In this document: piece after piece, positions 54,241-64,000 of the stretch | Numbering within the stretch: the first letter of the stretch is position 1 | Layout of the letters: each line of letters opens with the position of its first letter | DNA from: Protopterus annectens | Lineage: Eukaryota; Chordata; Ceratodontiformes; Protopteridae | Assembly: GCF_019279795.1 (NCBI RefSeq) | Contig: NC_056748.1 | Coordinates: 612,569,416 to 612,633,415 of the forward strand | DNA: 64,000 nt | Direction: 5' to 3' | Position numbers and translations under genes: made by a program | The notes under the pieces: model-generated | Told to the model about the DNA's origin: nothing | Seen by the model: the letters and a program-made list of their open reading frames with translations, nothing else | Database searches by the model: none

Positions 54241-55643
54241 TTCTCCCCTCTGAGACCGTAGCCCAGGATATTTCTGACACCATTTCAGTGGATAAGACTA
54301 CTCCAGCACGTGGGGCTGCCAGGCCTCCAGTGTCTATGTCCATTAAGGCCAACACACGTGCTAAGGCTGCCAAACAGGCTAAGTCTCTTCCTCCAAGATC
54401 TGTTTCTCTGGGATCCACTTCTGGTTCTCAAATCTTAAGTTTAGCTGAGGACCTTATTTCTTTAATTAGGGGTTCACAGCCTCATCCAGATAGAGGCTCT
54501 CAGCCACCTTCTGACAAGAGGCCTAGGGTTGAGCAGGTAGACTCCCAGTCCTCCGATGAGGCCTCAGGTGATTCTGCACATTCAGACTACCAGGAGGAGG
54601 CCTTCCCGGCCTACGAGGATTCTGATGCGGAGGAATCTATTCCCTCTGCTTCTTCTCCTGAGGAGTTTTCCTTTGGGGAAACGCTTCATTCCATGAGGGA
54701 ACACTTCAAATGGCAAGGCCAAGAGTACTCAGATTCTAGGAAAAGGTTAAGGAAATTTTTAAAGCTACCTCAGCATATAGACCCTTAGCTATTCCTCCAG
54801 TTTTAAATGTTTTAGATGATGTGTACTTAGAATCTAGTGTTTCCCCTGACTTCCTCCCCCCTGCTCCTGTCAAGCCAGACAGAGGTACAACAGGGTCCCA
54901 GACACACATCAATTTCTGTACAAGGGCCATACTGCTGACCCTGAAACTATTTCTCAGGGGCTTAAAGGGGTTTCCTCCACTACTGCTAAGAACCCACTCC
55001 CTTCGGAAAGAGATTCTAGGTCTTTAGAAAGGTGGGGAAAGAAAGTATATACATCTTCCACCCTTTCTATGCGGGCATTAAATTGTCAATTTCATATTAT
55101 TCAGCATCAGGAATACATGTTGGATGACTTGCAAAGAAACTGGCTTCCCCTGAACCATTAGATAGAAGGGGGTTACAGGAATTGGTTCATAATACTAAGC
55201 AGGTTAGCAGCCATTTCCTTCAGTGTGGATATGATGCATTGGAAGCTTCATGTAGAGCAGCAATGACAGGTGCGGTCATACGCAGTCATGCTTGGTTAAA
55301 GGAACAAACATTGCCAGACCATGTGAAAATTAAGCTTTTGGATGCACCACTAGAGAAACATAAGCTATTTGGTGCTACTGCACAAGAGGTTTTAAAGAAA
55401 ATAGAGGAAAAGGCAAAATCAGTGCAAACAGTCAAATATTTCCTCCAGGTACAGCCTCCAAGATTCAGCAGGAATTGGCCTTCTAAGCATTGGTCCTTTC
55501 CTGACAAAGACAAATTTCAAAGAGGCAAAAACAGACGTGGTAGAGGGCACACTCGAGGCTCCTACAGAGGATGTCAATGGCAGCCTCCGAACCAGAGAGG
55601 TGGGGCAGGACCTTCCACTGCTCTACCAGGACAATCTCAATGA
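54241..55643 (+). pseudogene. gag: DIRS gag, main part (A8)
   Basis: Open to 54788 with SDTISVDKTTPARGAARPP, LAEDLISLIRGS, EDSDAEESIPSAS and MREHFKWQGQEYSD. A two-base insertion near 54776 breaks PQHRPLA. Further shifts near 54880 and 55140. The last frame, 55182-55643, holds LQCGYDALEASCRAA, LDAPLEKHKLFG and the basic GKNRRGRGHTRGSYRG tail, stop 55641-55643. Confidence 0.83.
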
Positions 55644-57541
55644 CTTGACTTTGACTCTGCCATCCAGGGCTCAATTAGAAGCACCTTTGGGCGGAAAACT
55701 ATCTTTATTCTCACAAAATTGGCACAATATTACAAAGGACAAATGGATACTGGAGATAATAGACAAATGATACAGATTCCATTTTCATACACTGCCAACA
55801 AGACATGGCAGGCCAAACCTGCCACCAAATCAAAGGGCAGAGGCACTCAAACAAATAACAAACCTACTTCAAATAAGAGCAATAGAAAAGGTTCCTTCTG
55901 CAGAACAAGGACAAGGATTTTACTCAAGACTGTTCCTTGTTCCAAGAAAAGAAAACCAATGGAGACCCATTCTGGACTTTTCCACGCTGAATACTTACCT
56001 TATTGTGCCAGAATTCAAAATGCTGACTTTACAGCAACTCCTTCCCATGCTGGGCAAGGGGTCTTGGCTGGTAACTCTGGACCTCAAGGAGGCATACCTG
56101 CATGTCCCAGTCAGACAAAGTTGCAGAAGATACCTCAGATTTCTTGCAGGCTCAGAGCATTATCATTTCTCAGCATTGCCCTTTGGCTTATCTATTGCAC
56201 CCAGAGTGTTCATGAAATGCCTGGCATCAGTAATTGCACATTGCAGACTTCAGGGGATACAAATATACCCTTACCTGGATGACTGCCTTATACAAGCGGA
56301 CAGCCAACAAGCTTTGTTAAAAAACTTGGACTATGTCATTCACCTACTGCAGGCCTTGGGATACACAGTCAATATTCAGAAATCAAATCTCGTACCATCC
56401 CAACAAATACCTTTCCTGGGTGCCACACTGGACACAAACACCCAGATGGCGTTTCTGACAAAACAAAAACAATTACCAGAATACTTCAGAAGATTGGCAA
56501 CACACACCCAGATGACTGCAAGGAAGATCCTGCAGGCCCTGGGTTTCATGGCATCTTGCATTCTTCTGATTCCACATGCAAGGCTGCATATGAGGAAACT
56601 ACAATGGTATCTAAAAAGTCTATGATCTCAGCACAGCCACAGCCTGGAAGCATTGATCCCACTCATTCCATGCCTTCAAAAGGAATTTCTCTGGTGGGCT
56701 CAAGCAAGACAGATAAACAAAGGTCTGCCTTTCAGCAAGCCTCATACAAGTCAAACCATAACAGACGCCTCAGACCATGGATGGGGGGGCGCACATGGAG
56801 GGCAGATGCATTCAAGGACAATGGACACAAAAAGAAAAGCACCTGCATATCAACCAAAAAGAAATGCTGGCAGTGATACATGCAATCAAGGCCTTCGAAA
56901 AGTTCATGCATCAGGGCCATCTACTAATAAAGACAGACAATACCACAGGTATGTGGTACATAAACAAGCAAGGAGGTACCCATTCCTACCCTCTTTGCAG
57001 ACTGGCAATGAATCTCTGGGATATTTCCCTACAATTGAAAATAGAGCTACAATCCCACTTTGTACCAGGGAAGGACAATGTTCTGGCAGACAGCCTAAGC
57101 AGAAACACCATGGATCCGCACAAATGGATGTTGCATCCAGACATTTTCTTACAAATAGGTCAAGCATGGGGAAGGCCGGATATAGATCTTTTTGCCTCCC
57201 ACTTCATTCACCATCTGAAAAAGTTTTGCACAAGGACATACCATCCTCAAGCATGGAAGGTGGACACTCTCTCCTTCAGTTGGAACTCTCTAACACTGTA
57301 TGCCTTCCCACCTCTTCCTTTGATGACCAAGGTGTTACTAAAGATCAAGACAGAGCAACCGAAAGTCATACTGATAGCTCCAGACTGGCCAAGACAACAC
57401 TGGTACCCACTACTACGGAGCTTGACACACACCAATCCGTGGCTCCTTCCTCAATGGCCACTTCTTCTGACACAGCACAATTACAGGACACTACACCCCA
57501 GCTTGAAAACATTGAAGCTGACAGCTTGGAAGATTCCATGA
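55644..57541 (+). pseudogene. pol: DIRS pol (A8)
   Basis: The frame is +1 to gag and open upstream from 55537. Stops at 55768-55770 and 56623-56625 (Trp codon to TGA). Between them: WRPILDFS, LDLKEAYLHVPV, FGLSIAPRVFMK, IYPYLDDC, LGYTVNIQKS. A shift in the G-run near 56790 leads to an unbroken stretch to 57541: INQKEMLAV, KTDNTTGMWYI, LADSLSR, DIDLFAS, LYAFPPLPLMTK, LIAPDWPRQHWYP. One Thr codon is missing in the first RNase H box (TITDASD). Confidence 0.85.
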
Positions 57542-58243
57542 CTATTACTCAGTATACACTTTCCAAAAGGGTAAAAGATATCCTGGAGGCGCGCAGACCT
57601 TCCACTAGAAAAACATACTCAGCAAAATGGAAGAGATTCCTTATCTGGAACAGCAAAAAGGGTCAAGACCCATCAGTGATGAACATTCCACAGATCCTGG
57701 AATACTTGGCTGAAATGCTCCACAATGGCCTTTCATATTCTTCCATAAAAATACATGCTTCAGCAATATCTGCCAAATATAACACTGATCCGCCTGTATT
57801 TTCTCACCCATTGCTAAGACAGTTTCTGAGAGGTATAAAGAACATCAACCCTCCAAGGAAACCACCAGTGCCTGCATGGGACCTCAACTTCATGCTGGAA
57901 AACCACCAGTGCCTGCATGGGACCTCAACTTCATGCTGGAAAAATTAACTCTTCCTCCCTTTGAACCAGCAGCATCTTCAGAGTTGCAATTTCTGTCTTG
58001 GAAGACGGCCTTCCTTCTGGCAGTAACCTCAGCAAGAAGAGTCTCTGAGCTACAGGCCCTTTTGGCAATACAACCATTTCTCATGTTTCACCAGGACAGA
58101 GTTTCTTTGAGAACCAATCCGTTATTCATGCCAAAGGTGGTATCCAGGGTGTCCATGAATCAAGCTATTCACCTGCCTACCTTCTTTCCCAATCCTCAAA
58201 ATAAAGGAGAGAGACTTTTGCACACCTTGGACATAACAGACAG
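57522..58243 (+). pseudogene. DIRS tyrosine recombinase, N-terminal part (A8)
   Basis: ILEARRPSTRKTYSAKW, GLSYSSIKIHASAIS, VFSHPLLRQFLRG. A 41-bp tandem duplication at 57861-57942 repeats the PVPAWDLNFMLE codons and shifts the frame. Then PPFEPAASSELQFLSWKT, VTSARRVSEL and LLHTLDI up to the A10 insertion. Continues at 63828. Confidence 0.86.
57861..57942. repeat. 41-bp tandem duplication in A8 YR
   Basis: The unit beginning ACCACCAGTGCCTGCATGGG occurs at 57861 and again at 57902, essentially identical, so it is recent relative to the rest of the copy. Confidence 0.9.
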
Positions 58244-58431
58244 ATGTCCTTCATGGATGCATCTGCAGTCATAACAAGTGGGTTGTCCTGTCGTCAGGCA
58301 GCCCTGCAGTCGGCCGGATTCCAAAGTCCGGGTCCGGCTTCGGCTGATGTCGCACTCCACCCGACGTCATCTCTGCTGGTCTTCGGGTATAAAAGCATCA
58401 GCCGACGCCATTTTCCTCAGTCTTTCTTGCC
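58244..58431 (+). promoter_or_regulatory. A10 left ITR with promoter
   Basis: CGACGTCA at 58362-58369, TATAAAA at 58388-58394, and TCAGTC with its A at 58419, 31 bp downstream. Confidence 0.7.
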
Positions 58432-58561
58432 GCGTGGCGCCCGAAGCAGAAGCTGTTCGCAAGTGCCGGTCGGTCGGATCCAGAGATTACTTCTACCGAA
58501 TACTACTTCGAAGACTTCTAAAGCTAAGTACCCCGTTGGGGACCCTTTCTTGCCTCAGCCG

Positions 58562-60353
58562 ATGTCAGAAAAAGTTAACAATTGTTTAACCTGTGGGAAA
58601 CAAATACCTCATAAAGATTTCCACTCTTACTGTCTGCCTTGTTTAGGCCCAGCCCACGACGTAGCAGCCTGTTCGGCCTGTGCCTCTTTCAACCGACGAA
58701 CGCTTAGGCGTCGGTCGGAGTTTGCAGAACAGTTTTTCGGTACTGATTTTGCGTACATTATGCCGTCGGATCCTCCGACTACCCAATCTTCCAAAAAACG
58801 CAAAGATAAAGACCGACACTCGCGGTCGCGGTTTCGGCGAAACCACGGCAAAGCAAACAGCGAGTGTCTCGGTTTCGGCCGAAACCGAGAAAACTGCTCA
58901 AAGTACAGCTGAACCTATTCTTACAACTGAGGCCCCTGCTACAATTCTTGAATCGCCCTCAGAAATTTTACCCACTACGGTGGTTGACTTATCAGACACC
59001 ATTCCCTTGGATGTCTCTACCCCAGCACGTGGTGCTGCTAGGCCTCCAGCAGCCATGTCCATTAAGGCCTTCGCCAGGGCTAAAGCAGCCAAGACTACTA
59101 AATCAGTGCCTGTTAAACCCGCCTCATCCAGGCCCTCTTCTAGTTCTCAAATGCTTTCTTTGGCAGAAGATTTAATTTCTTTAATTAGAGGATCTCAATC
59201 TCACCCAGACAGGGCCTCTCAGCCCCCAGAGAAGAGACCTAGGGCAGAGCCCTGAGCCAGTGTCTTCTGATGATTCTGCTGATGAATCAGACATAACTGA
59301 CCAGCCTGAGGCTCCCTTCTCCAATTTTGAAGATTCTGATGCTGAAGAATCCATTCCAGCTGCTTCCCCACCAGAAGAATTCTCCTTTGGGGAAACCTTG
59401 CATGCCATGCGAGAACAGTTCCAATGGCAGCAACAGGATTTTTCACACTCCAGAAAAGACTTAGGACCTTTCTGCACCTCCCACAGCACAGGCCCTTAGC
59501 TATACCTCCTGTTCTCTCTGTGGTGGATGATGCTTTCAATGATGTTTGCTCCGCTCCAGATTCTTTACCCCAGCCCCTGCCAAACCAGACAGATTTTACA
59601 GGGTGCCAGATACTCATCACCACCTTTACAAGGCCCCTCTTGCAGACCCAGAAACTATATCCCAGGGTCCCAAGGCAGTAGCCGCAACCACAGCTAAAAC
59701 CCTATTCCTTCTGAAAGGGAAGCAAGGTCACTAGACAGATGGGGTAAAAGGTCTACACTTCTGCTACTCTCTCAGCTAGAGCTTTAAACTGTCAGTTTCA
59801 CATGATACAATACCAAGAGTTTATGCTTGATCAGTTAACTAAAAAGCTAACTACTGATGAATCTCTTGATAAGAAATATGTATTAGAGATGGTAAATAAC
59901 ATACAACAGGTTAGCAACCATTCCTTAAAATGTGGCTATGATGCACTGGAGGCTTCATTTAGATCAGCCATGACAGGCACAGTGATAAGAAGACATGCAT
60001 GGCTAAAGGAACAAACTTTACGGATCATGTTAAAGCTAAGTTGCTAGATGCTCCTATGGACAAGACAAGTTTGTTTGGTACACCTGCCCAGCAGGTTATG
60101 AAGAAAATGGAAGAAAAGGCAAAATCTGTTCAAACTGTTAAAGATTTCCTGCAGGTTCAACCCCAAGGTTTAGCAGGAACTGGCCTGCCAAAATTGGTCC
60201 TTTCCTGACTCCACAAAATTTCAAAGGGGCAGGAATAGGCGTTCCAGAGGCAGAAACCAATCCAGAGGAGGTGCCTACAGAGGACGACAGTGGCAAGGTA
60301 ACAACAGAGGCACAGACACAGCCACTGCCACTACATCAGCACAACCACAGTGA
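58562..60353 (+). pseudogene. gag: DIRS gag (A10)
   Basis: ATG 58562, MSEKVNNCLTCGKQIPHKDF, complete zinc module, basic NRRTLRRRSEF segment. Shifts near 58830, 59250, 59455, 59570, 59690 and 60020. Blocks recognised: SDTIPLDVSTPARGAARPP, LAEDLISLIRGS, EDSDAEESIPAAS, EEFSFGETLHAMREQF, CGYDALEASF, RRHAWLKEQ. End TGA 60351-60353. The most frameshifted gag of the three right-hand copies. Confidence 0.82.
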
Positions 60354-62244
60354 CTTAATCCTAAATCCGCCTACCAGGGAACAAATAGCAGCTCCTCTAG
60401 GCGGAAAGTTAACCTTATTTTCAAAGAACTGGCACTACATAACAAAAGACAAGTGGATTTTACAAACCATAGATCAAGGTTACGGTTTCACTTCCACACT
60501 TTACCAGTCAAAAGAGGAATGCCAAATCTACCTCCAAATCAAAAACAGAGGCTCTACGCCAGATAATGGAGTTAGCAAACATGAGAGCTGTGGAAAGAGT
60601 GCCAACAGCAGAACAAGGAAAGGGTTCTACTCCAGACTATTCCTAGTCCCAAGAAAGGAAAAAGTTGGAGACCAATTCTCGACCTGTCCACCTTAAATAC
60701 ATACATCATTGTCCCAAAATTCAAAATGCTGACCCTACAGCAACTTCTTCCCATGCTGGGCAAGGAGTCTTGGCTGGTAACTCTAGATCTCAAGGAGGCA
60801 TACCTGCACGTCCCAATTCGACCAATCTGCAGAAGATACCTCAGATTTCTTGCAGGATCAGAGCACTATCAATTCTCAGCATTGCCCTTTGGCTTATCTA
60901 CTGCGCCCAGAGTATTCACAAAATGCCTGGCATCAGTAATCGCCATTGCAGACTACAGGGAATTCAAATTTACCCATACCTGGACGACTGCCTGCTACAA
61001 GGGACAACAAAAGCAAGCTGACAACAGATTTACAAAGGGTCATTTACTTGCTACAAGGACTGGGATACACAGTCAATTTACAAAAGTCAAGGCTGATACC
61101 ATCCCAAACAAGGACATTCTTGGGCGGAATTGGACACAGTACAACAAATGGCATTCCTGACTACAGAAAAACAAAAGAACTTCCTCTTTACTTCTTGGCA
61201 CTAACAAAACTGAACAAGTTAACAGCAAGAAAATTTCTACAGGCCTTGGGCTTCATGGCATCATGCATAATCTTGGTCCCATTTGCCAGACTACATATGA
61301 GGAAACTACAGTGGTACCTAAAGAATTTATGGTCCCAACACAGACACAGTCTAGAAACAGAAATCCCACTAATTCCATGCTTAAAACAGGAGTTCCTATG
61401 GTGGGCTCAGGCATGCCAGTCAAACCCAGGCCTGCCCTTCCGCAGATGTCAACCAAGCCAGACCATCACAACAGGCGCTTCAGACCTAGGATGGGGGCCC
61501 ACATGCTGGACAAATGCGTGCAAGGATTGTGGACACAGGATCAACTTCACCTGCACATCAATCTAAAAGAAATGCTGGCAGTAAAACTGGCAATCCAAAA
61601 GTTCAAACCATTCCTCAAAGAGGGCCAGTTGATGATAAGGACAGACAACACCACAGTCATGTGGTACATCAACAAACAGGGAGGCACTCATTCATACCCC
61701 TATGCAGAATGACCTTGGAGCTGTGGACCCTGGCACTCAGCTACAACATTCAGTTACAGGCAATATTTGTACCGGGAAAGACAATACTCTAGCAGACATA
61801 CTAAGCAGAACCACCCGGATGCCCACGAATGGAAGCTGCACCGGACATCTTCAAGACCATCTCAAAGAAATGGGGAATGCCACAGATAGACCTATTCGCA
61901 TCACCTCTCAATCACCAGCTCAAAAATTCTGCACAAGGACATTCCACCCACTAGCATGGAAAGTGGACTCACTCTCCTTCAACTGGAAAGGCCTAACAGC
62001 ATATGCATTCCCTCCTCTTCCTTTGATACACAAGGTACTACTAAAAATCAAGGAAGAACGTCCAAGGATAATCCTGATAGCCCCAAACTGGCCAAGACAA
62101 CACTGGTACCCACTACTGAAGAGCATGTCTCAGAACAACATGTGGCCAATACCCCTGATGCCTTTGATGTTAACTCAGAACAACTACAGCATCATGCATC
62201 CAAACCTAAAAACGCTGCAACTGACTGCATGGAACATCACATAG
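60354..62244 (+). pseudogene. pol: DIRS pol (A10)
   Basis: APLGGKLTLF to about 60490, then shifts. LDLKEAYLHVPI, FGLSTAPRVFTK (60726-60945), IYPYLDDC (near 60970), LGYTVNLQKS. The first RNase H box reads TTGASDLGW: Gly replaces the first catalytic Asp (near 61475). INLKEMLAV, RTDNTTVMWYI, then shifts near 61705 and 61790. The post-RNase H domain from about 61920 ends LIAPNWPRQHWYP and AWNIT, stop at 62244. Confidence 0.83.
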
Positions 62245-63272
62245 CAGCAGCTAATCCAGAACTTTCCCAAAGAGTTAAAAACATTATTCTTGAAGCACGC
62301 AGACCTTCAACAAGAAAGAACTATGCTGGAAAATGGAAAAGGTTTGTCATTTGGAGTACCGAAAGAGGAAAAGATGTGTCAAACATAGATATGCCTAACA
62401 TTCTGGAGTATTTGGCCGAACTTCTTCATTCAGGCCTGTCCTACTCCTCCATCAAGATACATGCATCAGCTATTTCAGCAGAATACAGCTTTGATCCTCC
62501 TGTTTTTTCGCACCCTTTGCTCAGGCAGTTCCTCAGAGGAATCAAGAATGTAAAACCTCCAAGGAAACCACCATTACCAGCTTGGGACTTAAACTTTGTG
62601 CTAGAAAAGTTGACACTAGCACCCTTTGAACCAGCAGCAACAGCAGACCTACAACACCTGTCATGGAAAACTGCTTTCCTACTGGCAATTACTTCAGCAA
62701 GGAGGGTTTCAGAACTACAGGCCTTAATGGCAGTGCAACCCTTCCTAATCTTCCACCAAGATAGAGTGTCCTTGAGGACTAATCCTACATTTATGCCTAA
62801 GGTGGTATCCAGAGTATCTTTAAACCAGGCAATCCACCTACCTTCCTTCTTTCCCAACCCACAAAACAGAGGGAAAGAATACTGCATACCTTGGATGTAC
62901 ATAGACAGCTACGCTACTACTTGGACAGAACAAAAATAGCAGAAAGACTGACCAACTTTTGTAGCCTATGCAACAGGAAGGGAAGGAAAAGCTATTTCCA
63001 AACAGACAATCTCCAAATGGATAGGAAATTGCATACGATACTGTTACTCCTTCCATGGAAAACCAATTCCACAGAACATAAGACCTCATTCTACAAGGGC
63101 AACAGCCACTACCACAGCCTTCTTACGAGGAGTGGCAACCAAAGACATTATTGAGGCGGCTACTTGGACCTCCGTGCATACATTTGCCAAGCATTATAAT
63201 TTGCCTCTTTATTCCAGATCCCGAGCAGGGTTTGCCACTGCTGTACTGCAAGGGATCTTAAACACACCATAA
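62229..63272 (+). pseudogene. DIRS tyrosine recombinase (A10)
   Basis: ATG 62229 overlaps the pol end by 16 bases in the -1 frame. Open to about 62880: ILEARRPSTRKNY, GLSYSSIKIHASAIS, PPLPAWDLNFVLEKL, PFEPAATADLQHLSWKT, ITSARRVSEL, RVSLNQAIHLPSFF. A shift near 62875 and another near 62960 follow. The catalytic codons RPHSTRATATT (near 63083) and the Tyr region (KHYNL near 63190) remain unmutated at base level. Stop TAA 63270-63272. Confidence 0.86.
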
Positions 63273-63827
63273 TCTACCTTTATCCTCCTCCCTAGTTGGC
63301 TATGGTATTCTACCCACTTGTTATGACTGCAGATGCATCCATGAAGGACATAGTACAGTTTTGTACCTACCATAAATGTAGATGTCGAACTGGATAGCAT
63401 CTGCAGTCAGGATTACCTCCCTCCTTCCCCTCTGTGGTACTCCTAGGGTGTTTACCCTCCTAATAGCTAGCTGTTGGGGGGGAGTCTTTTATGGTGTATT
63501 TGTTTGTATATATGTACATATATGCTTATTGTTGTGTTTACCTCTATCTATTTGGAAACATTGGCATCTATCCAAATTTTACCCTGCAAGAGGGCTACTG
63601 GCATCTGGGGCAAGAAACACTGAGGAAAATGGCGTCGGCTGATGCTTTTATACCCGAAGACCAGCAGAGATGACGTCGGGTGGAGTGCGACATCAGCCGA
63701 AGCCGGACCCGGACTTTGGAATCCGGCCGACTGCAGGGCTGCCTGACGACAGGACAACCCACTTGTTATGACTGCAGATGCTATCCAGTTCGGACATCTA
63801 CATTTATGGTAGGTACAAAACTGTACT
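63273..63827. repeat. A10 3' noncoding region, ICR and right ITR
   Basis: ICR 63312-63409. Spacer with alternating purine-pyrimidine TATATGTACATATATG near 63509. Right arm 63609-63781 with reversed TATAAAA at 63646-63652; tail to 63827. Confidence 0.87.
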
Positions 63828-64000
63828 TTGCGCTACTACTTGGACAGAACAAAGTCTTTCAGAAAGTCTGACCAGCTTTTTGTAGCTTTTGCTGCTGGAT
63901 TGCAGGGAAAAGCAATTTCCAAACAGACAATTTCTAAATGGATTGGAAATTGCATTCGATTCTGCTACTCTTTTCATGGAAAAACTGTGCCAGCTGACAT
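63828..64000 (+). mobile_element. DIRS family A copy A8, segment 3 (YR continues past window)
   Basis: Open YR codons RYYLDRTKSFRKSDQLF, GKAISKQTISKWIGNC, YSFHGKTVPAD, cut by the window edge just before the H-x-x-R box. No lesion in this piece. Confidence 0.85.

Larger units (their letters stand above)
54241..58243 (+). mobile_element. DIRS family A copy A8, segment 2
   Basis: Continues gag directly after A9, then pol and most of YR, cut by A10 at 58243/58244 within the codons for HRQLRYY. Confidence 0.87.
58244..63827 (+). mobile_element. DIRS family A copy A10, complete length (5584 bp)
   Basis: Left ATGTCCTTCA, right CTGTACT. Flanks ACAGACAG and TTGCGCTA rejoin the A8 YR as HRQLRYY at G^TT. 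ITR arms 58259-58431 and 63609-63781 (173 bp each) pair almost perfectly. Confidence 0.92.

Noticed and set aside
1-64000. LTR retrotransposon or endogenous retrovirus
   Set aside because: No direct LTRs, protease, DDE integrase or envelope; repeats are inverted and integration genes are tyrosine recombinases.
1-64000. Host protein-coding genes or CRISPR arrays
   Set aside because: All recognisable coding traces belong to transposable elements; no regular spacer-repeat array is visible.

Overview
Vertebrate nuclear DNA made almost entirely of transposable elements; no host gene is recognised. The dominant component is DIRS-group tyrosine-recombinase retrotransposons: RT, RNase H and tyrosine recombinase (YR) genes bounded by inverted rather than direct terminal repeats. 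Also present are an L2/CR1-type LINE, a Tx1/L1-type LINE, two tRNA-headed SINEs with a V-SINE-like body, a possible Penelope-like fragment and two MITE-like elements. This mix suggests a giant-genome vertebrate such as a lungfish, caecilian or salamander; the sequence alone does not decide which.

Two DIRS families occur. Family A (copies A1-A10) is about 5.5 kb: left ITR with TATA promoter, gag with an N-terminal zinc module, pol (RT, RNase H, conserved post-RNase H domain), YR, an internal complementary region (ICR), a noncoding stretch and the right ITR. Family B (B1-B3) is related, about 6.4 kb, older and more decayed.

The layout is nested. Bases 1-42962 can be read as one old B element (B2) that received wave after wave of insertions. 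Reading outward-in: B2 RT holds A3; A3 YR holds A2; A2 3' noncoding DNA holds B1; B1 holds A1, which runs off the left edge of the window. A3 3' noncoding DNA also holds the L2/CR1 LINE, the LINE 3' UTR holds A4, and A4 YR holds A5. B2 RT also holds a 577-bp Penelope-like piece. B2 YR holds B3, a SINE and A6, and A6 YR holds A7. Nesting reaches five levels. Removing each insert rejoins the host reading frame or UTR, and the split copies return to 5.5-5.6 kb.

42963-48028 is a decayed Tx1/L1-like LINE with two MITE-like inserts and a SINE. 48029-64000 is a second nest: A8, with A9 in its gag and A10 in its YR.

Genes within each copy would act together: gag packages the RNA, pol copies it, the ICR allows the termini to be rebuilt on a circle, and YR integrates the circle. 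No copy is intact; every one has frameshifts, stops or active-site changes. Junctions show A copies entering at G^TT without target duplication. Coordinates were read by eye and may be off by a few bases.
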